Positions 30,524 to 38,935 of a DNA stretch of 64,000 nt are shown one piece after another (within the stretch, counting starts at the first letter, position 1; each line of letters begins with the position of its first letter). Under the pieces are notes generated by a model, which did not search any database, was not told the origin of the DNA, and saw only the letters and a list, made by a program, of their open reading frames with translations. The stretch is from Sulfuritalea sp. (lineage in GTDB: Bacteria; Pseudomonadota; Gammaproteobacteria; Burkholderiales; Rhodocyclaceae), in contig JAOTRV010000011.1 of the NCBI GenBank assembly GCA_030247575.1, positions 1-64,000 on the forward strand. The letters run 5' to 3'. A program made the translations under genes and the position numbers.

Positions 30524-31575
30524 CCTATCTCGCCAAACCCAAGCTGCTGCGGGCCGACGCGCCGCGAAACACGCTCGGCTATACCCGGCGTGACTACGAA
30601 GGCGCGATTTCGACGCTGTGCGCCGGCTGCGGTCATGATTCGATCAGTGCCGCCGTGGTGCAAGCCTGCTTCGACCTCGACATCGAGCCACACAAGGTGG
30701 CCAAGCTTTCCGGCATCGGCTGTTCGTCGAAGACGCCGGACTACTTTCTCGGCGCCTCGCATGGCTTCAACACGACGCACGGGCGCATGCCGTCGGTGCT
30801 GACCGGCGCTGCGCTGGCCAACCGCGATCTGACCTACATGGGCATCTCGGGAGACGGCGATTCGGCTTCGATCGGCATCGGCCAGTTCGCGCACGCCATG
30901 CGGCGCGGCGTGAACATGACCTACATCGTCGAGAACAACGGCGTCTATGGCCTGACCAAGGGCCAGTTTTCGGCGACAGCGGACAAGGGCTCGAAAAGCA
31001 AGCGCGGCGTGGTGAATAGCGATACGCCGATCGATCTAGTCGCCCTGGCGCTGCAACTGGGTGCGACCTTTGTCGCGCGCAGCTTCTCCGGCGACAAGGA
31101 GCAACTGATACCGCTGATCAAGGGCGCCCTGCGTCATCGCGGACCGGCCTTCATCGACGTCATCAGTCCCTGCGTGACGTTCAACAACCATCCCGGCTCG
31201 ACCAAGAGCTACGACTACGTGCGCGAGCACAACGATGCGGTCAACCGCCTCGACGTGATCCTGCCGCGCGACCAGATCAGCGCCTCCTACGCCCCGGGCG
31301 AATTGCGCCGGATCGTGCAGCATGACGGCTCGGTGCTGCATCTGCGCAAGCTGGACAAGGACTACGATCCGTCGGACCGCGTCGGTGCCATGAATCATCT
31401 GCAGGAACGGCATGCGCTGGGCGAGATCGTCACCGGTCTGCTTTACGTCGATACCGGCGCCGAGGATCTGCATCGCCACCTGAACACGGTGGAGAAGCCG
31501 CTCAACCAGCTCGGCGACGCCTATCTGTGTCCCGGCAGCAAGGCGCTCGACGCGCTCAACGCCTCGCTCAGATAG
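30520..31575 (+). CDS. korB: 2-oxoacid:ferredoxin oxidoreductase beta subunit (KorB-like)
   Basis: A 351-residue thiamine-diphosphate subunit with the [4Fe-4S] Cys residues in LCAGCGHD, further Cys in GIGCSSKTP, and the TPP motif GISGDGDSASIGIGQF. Together with KorA it forms the catalytic core for CoA-dependent oxidative decarboxylation of a 2-oxoacid. The C-terminal 100 residues (about 240-351) extend past the minimal TPP domain. It is convergent with the degQ-like gene, 5 bases apart, with no obvious terminator between them. Confidence 0.88.
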   Translation: MTYLAKPKLLRADAPRNTLGYTRRDYEGAISTLCAGCGHDSISAAVVQACFDLDIEPHKVAKLSGIGCSSKTPDYFLGASHGFNTTHGRMPSVLTGAALANRDLTYMGISGDGDSASIGIGQFAHAMRRGVNMTYIVENNGVYGLTKGQFSATADKGSKSKRGVVNSDTPIDLVALALQLGATFVARSFSGDKEQLIPLIKGALRHRGPAFIDVISPCVTFNNHPGSTKSYDYVREHNDAVNRLDVILPRDQISASYAPGELRRIVQHDGSVLHLRKLDKDYDPSDRVGAMNHLQERHALGEIVTGLLYVDTGAEDLHRHLNTVEKPLNQLGDAYLCPGSKALDALNASLR

Positions 31576-31580
31576 CGGCG

Positions 31581-32744
31581 CTATTCCTTCGGCGGCCGCG
31601 GGCGCTTGCCGATGGTGATGTCGACGGGCAAGGCACGGCCGTCGCGCCTGAGGTCGAAGCGCGCGGTCTTTCCCGGCTCCAGCGCGGCGATAAGATCCAG
31701 CATCACCTGAGCATCCTTCACCTGCTTGCCGGCCACCCCGATGAGAACATCGCCGGGCCTGATGCCGGCCTTGTCCGCCGGGCTGCCGCGCATCACGCCG
31801 GCAATCAGCGCGCCCTGGGTGCCGGCCAGCTTGAATGACTCGGCAAGCTCCGGCGTGATCTCCTGCACCTCGACGCCGACCCAGCCGCGCGTCACGCCGC
31901 CGGTCTTGACGATCTGCTCCATCACGTTTTTCGCCAATGACACCGGAATCGCAAAGCCGATCCCCATCGAGCCGCCGCTCTGCGAATAGATGGCGGTGTT
32001 GATGCCCACCAGATGGCCGTTGGCATCGACCAGCGCGCCGCCCGAGTTGCCCGGGTTGATCGCGGCGTCGGTCTGGATGAAATTCTCGAAGGTGTTGATG
32101 CCCAGATGCGAGCGCCCCAGCGCGGAGACGATGCCCGAGGTGACCGTCTGGCCGACGCCGAAGGGATTGCCGATGGCCAGCACCACATCGCCGACGCGCA
32201 GCGTGTCGCTGCTGCCGAAGGCGATCACCGGCAGCTTGTGGTCGGCGGGGATGCGCAGCACCGCCAGGTCGGATTCCGGGTCCGAGCCGACCACGCGCGC
32301 CTTGTACTTGCGGCCGTCGTTGTGCGCGACCTCGATTTCATCGGCGCCGTCGATAACGTGGAAGTTGGTCAGGATGTAGCCTTCGGGTGAGACCACCACG
32401 CCGCTGCCCAGCCCCGAGCGGCGCTGGGTCAGTTCGCCGAAACGGTCGCCGAAGAAATGGCGGAAAATCGGATCGTTGATGAAGGGATGGCGCGGGCCCT
32501 TGACCTCCTGGCTGGTGAAGATGTGCACCACCGCGGGCACCGCCTTCTTCGCCGCCTCGGCATAGGAACCCGGGCGATGCACCTCGCTGCCGGCCGGCGC
32601 CTGGAGCACCGTCGCCACCTCGGCCACGCCGCCGCCGGCGCTCGGAAGCTGCGTCAGCCACTCGGGCTTCAGCGTCTTGACGACGAACAGGACGGCAACG
32701 CAAACGGTAACGGTCTGGGCAAAAACAAGCCAAAGGCGGCGCAT
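31581..32744 (-). CDS. DegQ/DegS-like periplasmic serine protease
   Basis: A 387-residue S1C (HtrA) protease: an N-terminal membrane anchor (about 4-25), a trypsin-like domain with His in [10 protein letters not shown], Asp in ESDLAVLRI and Ser in [11 protein letters not shown], and a single PDZ domain (about 280-370). One PDZ plus an uncleaved anchor makes it closer to DegS/AlgW than to two-PDZ DegP, so it may take part in envelope-stress proteolysis. ATG 32744 gives the anchor at the very N-terminus. It is divergent from the Nif3-like gene. Confidence 0.92.
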   Translation of the reverse strand: MRRLWLVFAQTVTVCVAVLFVVKTLKPEWLTQLPSAGGGVAEVATVLQAPAGSEVHRPGSYAEAAKKAVPAVVHIFTSQEVKGPRHPFINDPIFRHFFGDRFGELTQRRSGLGSGVVVSPEGYILTNFHVIDGADEIEVAHNDGRKYKARVVGSDPESDLAVLRIPADHKLPVIAFGSSDTLRVGDVVLAIGNPFGVGQTVTSGIVSALGRSHLGINTFENFIQTDAAINPGNSGGALVDANGHLVGINTAIYSQSGGSMGIGFAIPVSLAKNVMEQIVKTGGVTRGWVGVEVQEITPELAESFKLAGTQGALIAGVMRGSPADKAGIRPGDVLIGVAGKQVKDAQVMLDLIAALEPGKTARFDLRRDGRALPVDITIGKRPRPPKE

Positions 32745-32837
32745 AATTTGAGTCTTCGGGCTTACGTCGGGTGTCGTCGGGTTTTCGTTATGTCCCCTGC
32801 TTCGCCGGGGACGGTATCCCATGCGGACGGGGTGTAC

Positions 32838-33602
32838 ATGATGTTGGGTGACGCAGTGTTACGCGAGGATCTTCGCGCTTATCTGGACTCTCTGCTGGAG
32901 GCCGCGCGCTTCCGCGATTATTGCCCAAATGGCCTGCAAGTGGAAGGCCGCGAGCGCGTGCAACGCATCGTTTGCGGCGTCACCGCCAGCCAGGCGCTGA
33001 TCGAAACAGCGATCGAGCGCGGGGCCGACGCGCTGCTGGTGCATCACGGCTGGTTCTGGAAGTCCGAGGACGGCCGCGTCACGGGCTTTCGCCGGCAGCG
33101 CATGGCGCGCCTGCTGGCGCATGACATCAACTTGTTCGCCTACCATTTGCCGCTGGATGCGCATCCCACGCTGGGAAACAACGCGCAACTCGCGCTGCGT
33201 TTCGGCTGGGACATCCGCGGCCGGTTCGGCGAGCAGGAGATCGGCTTCGTTGGCGTTCCGCTAGCGTCGACTCTCGCCGGAAAGCTTGCGCAGCAGATGG
33301 CTGAGGTGCTCGGCCGCACGCCCCTGCTGATCGGCGATCCGGCGCGCAAGGTGAGCCGCATCGCCTGGTGCAGCGGCGGCGCGCAGGGCTACTTCGAGGA
33401 TGCGCTGGCAACAGGCGCCGACGTCTTCGTTTCGGGCGAGATTTCGGAGCAGACCGTGCATCTCGCGCGCGAAACCGGCATGGCCTTCATCGCCGCAGGT
33501 CACCATGCCACCGAACGCTACGGCGCGATGGCGCTGGGCGACCATCTGGCGGAGAACTTCGGCATCGATGTCGAGTTTGTCGATATCGACAATCCGGCGT
33601 AA
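32838..33602 (+). CDS. Nif3-like dinuclear metal-centre protein (YbgI family)
   Basis: A 254-residue Nif3-family protein with metal-site motifs [29 protein letters not shown] and the C-terminal [19 protein letters not shown]. coli YbgI/NIF3 is close to GTP cyclohydrolase type 2 in annotation, but its biochemical role is unsettled. ATG codons at 32838 and 32841 are both possible. The open frame to 32457 is antisense to the protease and is rejected. It lies 93 bases from the divergent protease start, an arrangement seen in other betaproteobacteria from memory. Confidence 0.9.
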   Translation: MMLGDAVLREDLRAYLDSLLEAARFRDYCPNGLQVEGRERVQRIVCGVTASQALIETAIERGADALLVHHGWFWKSEDGRVTGFRRQRMARLLAHDINLFAYHLPLDAHPTLGNNAQLALRFGWDIRGRFGEQEIGFVGVPLASTLAGKLAQQMAEVLGRTPLLIGDPARKVSRIAWCSGGAQGYFEDALATGADVFVSGEISEQTVHLARETGMAFIAAGHHATERYGAMALGDHLAENFGIDVEFVDIDNPA

Positions 33603-33614
33603 GACAGGCGCTGA

Positions 33615-34097
33615 TCAGCGCAAACGGAAGCTCACCGGAAACAGGGTTTGCCGCGAATTGCCGGGCAGGGCGCCGATGCGCCGCGCGGCGTCGAGCGCCG
33701 CCTGGTCGAGCAGGGCATGTCCCGAGCTGCGGGCGACAGCGGCGGAAACCAGTTGACCGTGGTCGCCGAGGATCAGCAGCAGGACGACGTCGCCTTCGAG
33801 CCCCAGCGCAACGGCTTGCGGCGGATAGAACAGGTGTTGCGACAAGGCGGCCTGCGCACGGCTCAGCGCACCGCCCTGCAAGGTGCTCGGCGGCACGGCG
33901 CGAGGCGGCGGCGGGGCGGTGCCTGCCGCTTCGGTGCTGACGGACTCGGCCATGGTTGCCGGAGCGGCGGAGACGATCAGCCGCGCTTCGATGTTTACCG
34001 GAGGCGCCCGGCGTTCCTGTACCGTCACCCAGTCCGGTGCGACGATCAGGACGGCGTGCAGGCCAAGGCTGAGCAGCAGGGCAAGGTAAAGCGGCAT
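33615..34097 (-). CDS. Small TonB-type energy-transducer-like protein
   Basis: A 160-residue protein: an N-terminal membrane anchor (MPLYLALLLSLGLHAVLI), a Pro-rich linker (about 60-75) and a C-terminal TonB-type domain (FYPPQAVALGLEGDVVLLLI and ALLDQAALDAARRIGALP). It could be a dedicated TonB for an unlinked transporter or a TonB-fold envelope protein. The linker is too short to span a normal periplasm, and there are no ExbB/ExbD genes next to it. It is convergent with nif3 and divergent from the ankyrin gene. Confidence 0.78.
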   Translation of the reverse strand: MPLYLALLLSLGLHAVLIVAPDWVTVQERRAPPVNIEARLIVSAAPATMAESVSTEAAGTAPPPPRAVPPSTLQGGALSRAQAALSQHLFYPPQAVALGLEGDVVLLLILGDHGQLVSAAVARSSGHALLDQAALDAARRIGALPGNSRQTLFPVSFRLR

Positions 34098-34154
34098 GCG
34101 GAGGATTGTAGTTCCGGCCGCTGCCGTGAAGGCGGCGGACATATACTTCGCGCC

Positions 34155-35309
34155 ATGAATATTCTCGCCATCCTGTTGGCTTTGCTGGCGGTACTCGGCC
34201 CCGCGAGGGCCGCCGGCCTGCCCGATGCCGCGGGATTTTCGGTCGCCATCGAGCGCGGCGATCTGGCGCAGGCGCGCGAGTGGCTGGATGCGGGCCTCGC
34301 GCCGGATTTCGAAGGCAATCTGATCGGCACCGGGCTGATGATCGGCGCCTGGGAAGGCAACATTCCGGTGATGGAACTGTTCCTCGCCCGGGGCGCCGAC
34401 GTCAACAAGGTCAATTCCTTCGGCGAGCAGGCCTTGCAGCATGCCGCATGGCGGGGGCGGCTGGATGCAGTGCGCTGGCTGGTGGAACATGGCGCGCGCG
34501 TGAATCGCGTCGGCAGGGAATGGGGCGCCATGCACTACGCGGCCTTCGCCGGGCACCGTGAGGTGGTGGCCTACCTGCTCGAGCGCGGCGCGGACATCAA
34601 TGCGCTGTCCACCAACGGCTCGACGCCGCTGATGATGGCCGCGCGCGAAGGCCGGGACGCGATTGCGCGGACCCTGCTGGCGGCGGGGGCTCGGCGCGAC
34701 ATCGTCAACGAGCAGGGGGACGACGCCTTGCGCTGGGCGATGCGCTACAACAATCTGCAAATCGCCCGCGACATCGCCGACAGCGAGCGCTTTGCCGCGG
34801 CGGCCGCACAGCCGGCTGCCTCCTGGGGCAAGGCCCAGCGCTCGCAGGCGCTGCCGGATCGGGCCGACATGCTGCTGGTCCAGGCGCGCAGGATGGAGGC
34901 GGCGGGACGCCGCGACGAGGCGCTGAAGTTCTATCGTTCGGCGCTCGCCGCGATTCGTCAGGCGGAAGCGGCTGCGACCAAGGCCAATGCCGCAACGCGC
35001 GCCGCAACCGGGATGACGATTACCGCGCGGCGGGGCAAGCCCGATGCGCAGTCGGCTGCCCTGAACTACGCCACGCCGGCGGCCGGGGTCGATGGCGCAA
35101 GAGTAGACGCCGGCGGGACGGCGAATCAGGCCGGCGCCATGGCTCCGGACATGGTCGACGACTGGCTGCGCCGGGCGCGAGAGCTGGAGGCGGCCGGCCG
35201 CCGCAAGGAGGCGCTGCAAGCCTACCGCCAGGCCTCGGTTGCGCTGCGCAGCGCAACGCAGGTGTCCTTGCCGGCGTCTGCTCCTGCCTATTCTCCGATT
35301 CTTCCCTGA
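34155..35309 (+). CDS. Exported ankyrin-repeat protein with two C-terminal helical repeats
   Basis: A 384-residue protein with a Sec signal (MNILAILLALLAVLGPARAA), about five ankyrin repeats (25-225; e.g. GEQALQHAAWRGRLDAVRWL and GSTPLMMAAREGRDAIARTL) and then two copies of a helical repeat, ARRMEAAGRRDEALKFYRSA (about 240) and ARELEAAGRRKEALQAYRQA (about 342), separated by a low-complexity linker. Those repeats look like single TPR/MIT-type units. A periplasmic protein-binding scaffold is the likely role; the partner is unknown. It is divergent from the TonB-like gene by 57 bases. Confidence 0.85.
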   Translation: MNILAILLALLAVLGPARAAGLPDAAGFSVAIERGDLAQAREWLDAGLAPDFEGNLIGTGLMIGAWEGNIPVMELFLARGADVNKVNSFGEQALQHAAWRGRLDAVRWLVEHGARVNRVGREWGAMHYAAFAGHREVVAYLLERGADINALSTNGSTPLMMAAREGRDAIARTLLAAGARRDIVNEQGDDALRWAMRYNNLQIARDIADSERFAAAAAQPAASWGKAQRSQALPDRADMLLVQARRMEAAGRRDEALKFYRSALAAIRQAEAAATKANAATRAATGMTITARRGKPDAQSAALNYATPAAGVDGARVDAGGTANQAGAMAPDMVDDWLRRARELEAAGRRKEALQAYRQASVALRSATQVSLPASAPAYSPILP

Positions 35310-35335
35310 ACGCCGCGCGGCGCGGTCGGCTATAT

Positions 35336-35365
35336 TTGACATCTAAAGGTGTCATAGCTTATGAT
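35336..35365 (+). promoter_or_regulatory. Sigma-70 promoter and operator-like repeat for the catabolic cluster
   Basis: TTGACA (35336-35341), 18-base spacer, TATGAT (35360-35365). The inverted repeat TGACA-N8-TGTCA (35337-35354) overlaps the -35 and spacer, a good position for a repressor. The region is AT-rich compared with its surroundings. Confidence 0.65.
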
Positions 35366-35419
35366 AAGGGAAATCGAATTACGACAAAGTGAATTGTTGG
35401 CAACCGCCAAGGAGTCCCC

Positions 35420-36385
35420 ATGAGTGAGAAAAAGTTTGCTTCCCACGCCGACCTCGAAGAGAAAAAGGTCAGCTTCAACAAACTGTCGGACAACGCCTAC
35501 GCCTATACCGCCGAGGGCGATCCGAATACCGGCGTGATCATCGGCAAGGACGCGGTGATGATCATCGACGCCACGGCGACGCCGGTCATGGCGCAGGACG
35601 TGATCCGCTACGTGCGACAGGTGACCGACAAGCCGATCAAGTACGTGACGCTGACGCATTACCACGCCGTGCGCGTGCTGGGCGCCTCGGGCTACAAAGC
35701 GGAGGGTCTGCAGGACATCATTGCCTCGAAGCAGACGCGCGAACTGATCGTCGAGCGCGGCCAGCAGGACATGGATTCCGAGATCGGTCGCTTCCCGCGC
35801 CTGTTCAACGCCGTCGAAAGCGTCCCTGGCCTGACCTGGCCGACCGTCGTGTTCGACAAGGAACTGACCCTGTGGATGGGCGATCTCGAAGTGAAGATCA
35901 TGCATCCCGGTCGCGGCCACACCAAGGGCGACACGGTGGTCTGGTTGCCGCAGCAGAAGATTCTGTTCTCCGGCGATCTGGTCGAGGCCGATGCCGCCTG
36001 CTATACGGGCGACGCCTACCTGGCCGACTGGCCGGCGACGCTCGACGCGCTGGCCGCCCTGAAGCCCGAGAAGATGATTCCTGGCCGCGGTCCCGCGCTG
36101 ATGAATCCCGAGCAGGTGCAGAAGGGCCTCGCTTATACGCGCGACTTCGTCTCCACGCTCTATCGCAGCGCGCAGGAAGCCGTCGCACAAGGCATGGATC
36201 TCGCCGCCTGCATGGCGCACACGCGCAAGAACATGGATCCGAAATTCGCCAGCGTGTTCATCTACGAGCACTGCCTGCCCTTCGACGTGACGCGGGCGCA
36301 TGACGAGGCGTCCGGCATCCGCGACCCGCGTATCTGGACCGCGGAGCGCGACCAGGAAATGTGGCATGCGCTGCAGGCGGTCTGA
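35420..36385 (+). CDS. Metallo-beta-lactamase-fold hydrolase with altered metal motif
   Basis: A 321-residue MBL-fold protein. The usual HxHxDH motif is replaced by LTHYHAVRVLGA, so the Asp and third His of the second metal site are missing. Later motifs are retained: His in HPGRGHTKGD and the Asp of ILFSGDLVEAD. This points to a one-metal or non-classical member related to the SoxH/quinoprotein-relay type. It is the first gene after a strong promoter and precedes a flavin monooxygenase by 33 bases, so it probably acts in the same catabolic route, perhaps on a thioester or lactone. The reaction is not assigned. Confidence 0.8.
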   Translation: MSEKKFASHADLEEKKVSFNKLSDNAYAYTAEGDPNTGVIIGKDAVMIIDATATPVMAQDVIRYVRQVTDKPIKYVTLTHYHAVRVLGASGYKAEGLQDIIASKQTRELIVERGQQDMDSEIGRFPRLFNAVESVPGLTWPTVVFDKELTLWMGDLEVKIMHPGRGHTKGDTVVWLPQQKILFSGDLVEADAACYTGDAYLADWPATLDALAALKPEKMIPGRGPALMNPEQVQKGLAYTRDFVSTLYRSAQEAVAQGMDLAACMAHTRKNMDPKFASVFIYEHCLPFDVTRAHDEASGIRDPRIWTAERDQEMWHALQAV

Positions 36386-36418
36386 CGCGACCGCAACGCC
36401 ATCCGCGGAGACGGATCG

Positions 36419-38134
36419 ATGCTGAAAACCTACACCTATCCGAAATTCGAATACCGGACGCCGCCTGAAATCGCCGGCGGCACGACGCTGAAAGTGCCCG
36501 TGGTGGTAGTCGGTGCCGGTCCGGTGGGCCTCGGCGCCGCGCTCGACCTGGAGCAGCAGGGAGTTCCGGTAGTGCTGCTGGATGAAGACGATACGGTCTC
36601 CATCGGTTCGCGCGGCGTGTGCTACGCCAAGCGGGCGCTGGAAATCCTCGACCGCTACGGTGTCGGTGATGCGGTCTGCGCCAAGGGTGTGTCGTGGAAC
36701 GTCGGGCGCACCTTCTTCCGCGAGCAGGAGGTGTACAACTTCAATCTGGTGCCCGAGCCGGACCACCACCGGCCGGGCATGGTGAATCTGCAGCAGTACT
36801 ACCTCGAGGAATATCTCGCGGCGCGCGCCGCTTCGCGGCCGAACATCGATCTGCGCTGGCGGAACAAGGTCGTCTCGGTCGCGCAGAGCGGCAAGACCGT
36901 CACGCTCAAGGTGGAAACCGAGGACGGTTGCTATACCGTCGAGGCCGACTGGCTGATCGCCGCCGATGGCGCGCGCAGCCCGATCCGCCGCATGCTCGGT
37001 CTCGACATCGAAGGCAAGGTCTTCATGGATCGCTTCCTCATCGCCGATGTCGTGATGAAGGCCGACTTCCCGTCCGAGCGCTGGTTCTGGTTCGATCCCC
37101 CGTTTCATCCGGGACAGTCGGTGCTGTTGCACAAGCAGACCGACAGCGTCTATCGCATCGACTTCCAGCTGGGCTGGGACGCCGATCCCGAAGAGGCGAA
37201 GAAGCCGGAGAACGTGCTGCCGCGAATCAAGGCCATGCTTGGCGACGAGCGCGAATTCGAACTGGAGTGGGTCAGCGTCTACACCTTCCAGTGCCGCCGC
37301 ATGGGCAAGTTCAACCACGGCCGGGTGCTGTTCGTCGGCGATGCCGCGCATCAGGTCTCGCCCTTCGGCGCGCGCGGCGCCAATTCGGGCCTGCAGGACG
37401 CGGACAATCTGGGCTGGAAGCTGAAGCTGGTGATCGACGGCAAGGCCCCGGTCGCGCTGCTCGACAGCTATTCCGAAGAGCGGATCTTCGCCGCCGACGA
37501 GAACCTGGTGAATTCGACTCGCTCGACCGATTTCATCACGCCCAAGAGCAAGGTCAGCCGGACCTTCCGCAATGCCGTTCTCGGTCTGGCGAAAGACCAC
37601 GCTTTTGGTCGCGCCCTGGTCAATTCCGGGCGTCTTTCGGTACCTGCGTTTCTCACGTCATCCAGTTTGAATACATCGGATGATGCCGATGATGCATTTG
37701 TCGGGCGCATGCTGCCGGGCGCGCCGATGGATGACGCCCCGATAATTGAAAACGGCGATGCGGGCTGGCTGCTGAACAAGGTCGGCAAGGAGTTTGTCCT
37801 CATGTGCTTCGTGGACAACCCGAAATCGCTCGATCCCGCGGTGCTCGCCGTATCGTCAGCGCCGTCCGCAAGGGATACCGCCCCCGGCTCCGCCGGAGAC
37901 ATGACTTTTGCCGGCATCCCCCTGCGCACCGTGGTGATTTCGCGCAAGCCGGGCACTGTCGGTGGTGGCATCCGAACTCTCGAAGACCCGCGTGGCATTG
38001 CCGCCCAGCGCTATGACGCGCAGCCCGGCACGGTCTACCTGCTGCGTCCCGATCAGCATGTCGCCGCCCGCTGGCGCAGCCTTGATGCCGCAAAGGTCAA
38101 GGCCGCGGTTGCCCGCGCCACCTGCAACGTCTGA
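36419..38134 (+). CDS. FAD-dependent aromatic monooxygenase (MhpA/PheA-type)
   Basis: A 571-residue class A flavoprotein hydroxylase: the Rossmann motif VVVVGAGPVGLGAALDLE, the DG motif IAADGARSPIRR, the GD motif LFVGDAAHQVSPFGARGAN and a C-terminal thioredoxin-like domain (about 400-571). The family ortho-hydroxylates phenolic substrates using NAD(P)H and O2. The neighbours (VOC protein and FAH-type hydrolase) suggest the product is then ring-cleaved and hydrolysed. The substrate is not determinable from the sequence; 3-(3-hydroxyphenyl)propionate-like or hydroxybenzoate-like compounds are candidates. Confidence 0.88.
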   Translation: MLKTYTYPKFEYRTPPEIAGGTTLKVPVVVVGAGPVGLGAALDLEQQGVPVVLLDEDDTVSIGSRGVCYAKRALEILDRYGVGDAVCAKGVSWNVGRTFFREQEVYNFNLVPEPDHHRPGMVNLQQYYLEEYLAARAASRPNIDLRWRNKVVSVAQSGKTVTLKVETEDGCYTVEADWLIAADGARSPIRRMLGLDIEGKVFMDRFLIADVVMKADFPSERWFWFDPPFHPGQSVLLHKQTDSVYRIDFQLGWDADPEEAKKPENVLPRIKAMLGDEREFELEWVSVYTFQCRRMGKFNHGRVLFVGDAAHQVSPFGARGANSGLQDADNLGWKLKLVIDGKAPVALLDSYSEERIFAADENLVNSTRSTDFITPKSKVSRTFRNAVLGLAKDHAFGRALVNSGRLSVPAFLTSSSLNTSDDADDAFVGRMLPGAPMDDAPIIENGDAGWLLNKVGKEFVLMCFVDNPKSLDPAVLAVSSAPSARDTAPGSAGDMTFAGIPLRTVVISRKPGTVGGGIRTLEDPRGIAAQRYDAQPGTVYLLRPDQHVAARWRSLDAAKVKAAVARATCNV

Positions 38135-38147
38135 AAGGAAGTAGACG

Positions 38148-38372
38148 ATGGCACTCAACCTGAGCCCCAATTTCTCCGAAGCCGGCAAGCGTTACTTCAA
38201 CACATATTCGCCCGGTGACGATTTCTACGAAATGCTCATCAACACTCACCGTGACTTGTCCGATGAGCAGTCGGAACTGCTCAACGCGCGCCTGATCCTG
38301 CTGCTCGCCAATCACATCGGCGACATCGGCACGCTGCGCGAAGCCCTCAACGTCGCCCGCGAAGGAGTCTGA
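38148..38372 (+). CDS. DUF2783-type small protein
   Basis: A 74-residue soluble protein (LSPNFSEAGKRYFNTYSPGD ... LNARLILLLANHIGDIGTLREAL). From memory, such proteins accompany class A flavin monooxygenases, FAH-type hydrolases and VOC proteins in betaproteobacterial catabolic clusters; no biochemical role is known to me. It starts 13 bases after the monooxygenase and ends 2 bases before the VOC gene, so it is clearly part of the operon. Confidence 0.85.
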   Translation: MALNLSPNFSEAGKRYFNTYSPGDDFYEMLINTHRDLSDEQSELLNARLILLLANHIGDIGTLREALNVAREGV

Positions 38373-38374
38373 AC

Positions 38375-38935
38375 ATGGCCGCCAGTCTCGTCAAGAAAGT
38401 TCATCACGTCGCCTATCGCTGCAAGGACGCCAAGGAGACCGTCGAGTGGTACGGCAAGTACCTCGGCATGGGCTTCATCCTGGCGATCGCCGAGGACGAA
38501 GTGCCCTCGACCAAGGCGCCCGATCCCTACATGCATGTCTTCCTCGATGCCGGCGCCGGCAACATACTCGCCTTCTTCGAGCTGCCGACGCAGCCGGAAA
38601 TGGGACGCGATCCGAATACGCCGAGCTGGACCCAGCATCTGGCGCTGGAAGTCGGCAGCATGGAAGAGCTGATGGCGACCAAGGCGCGGCTCGAAGCGGA
38701 CGGCATCGACGTCGTCGGCCCCACCGATCACACGATTTTCAAGTCCATCTATTTTTTCGACCCGAGCGGTCATCGCCTGGAACTCGCTTTCAATACCGGC
38801 ACACCGGAAATGATGAAGCGTCTCGACGACGTGAAGTGGGACATGCTGAATGAGTGGGCAAAGACCCGCAAGGCGCCCCAGCATGCGCGCTGGATGCATG
38901 ACGGCACGTATTCGGGCGCGGGAGCCGGGCGGTGA
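38375..38935 (+). CDS. VOC-superfamily protein (glyoxalase/extradiol-dioxygenase fold)
   Basis: A 186-residue VOC protein with the expected 2-His-1-Glu ligand set: His in KKVHHVAYRCKD, His in TPSWTQHLALEV and Glu in SGHRLELAFN. It may be an extradiol ring-cleaving dioxygenase or an isomerase-type VOC enzyme; one two-module domain of this size is compatible with either. Position between the monooxygenase and the FAH-family hydrolase favours a role on the hydroxylated aromatic. It overlaps the next gene by 4 bases. Confidence 0.82.
   Translation: MAASLVKKVHHVAYRCKDAKETVEWYGKYLGMGFILAIAEDEVPSTKAPDPYMHVFLDAGAGNILAFFELPTQPEMGRDPNTPSWTQHLALEVGSMEELMATKARLEADGIDVVGPTDHTIFKSIYFFDPSGHRLELAFNTGTPEMMKRLDDVKWDMLNEWAKTRKAPQHARWMHDGTYSGAGAGR

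Noticed and set aside
35330..37600. 756-residue open frame on the minus strand
   Set aside because: Antisense shadow of the MBL and flavin monooxygenase genes, both of which have clear catalytic motifs.
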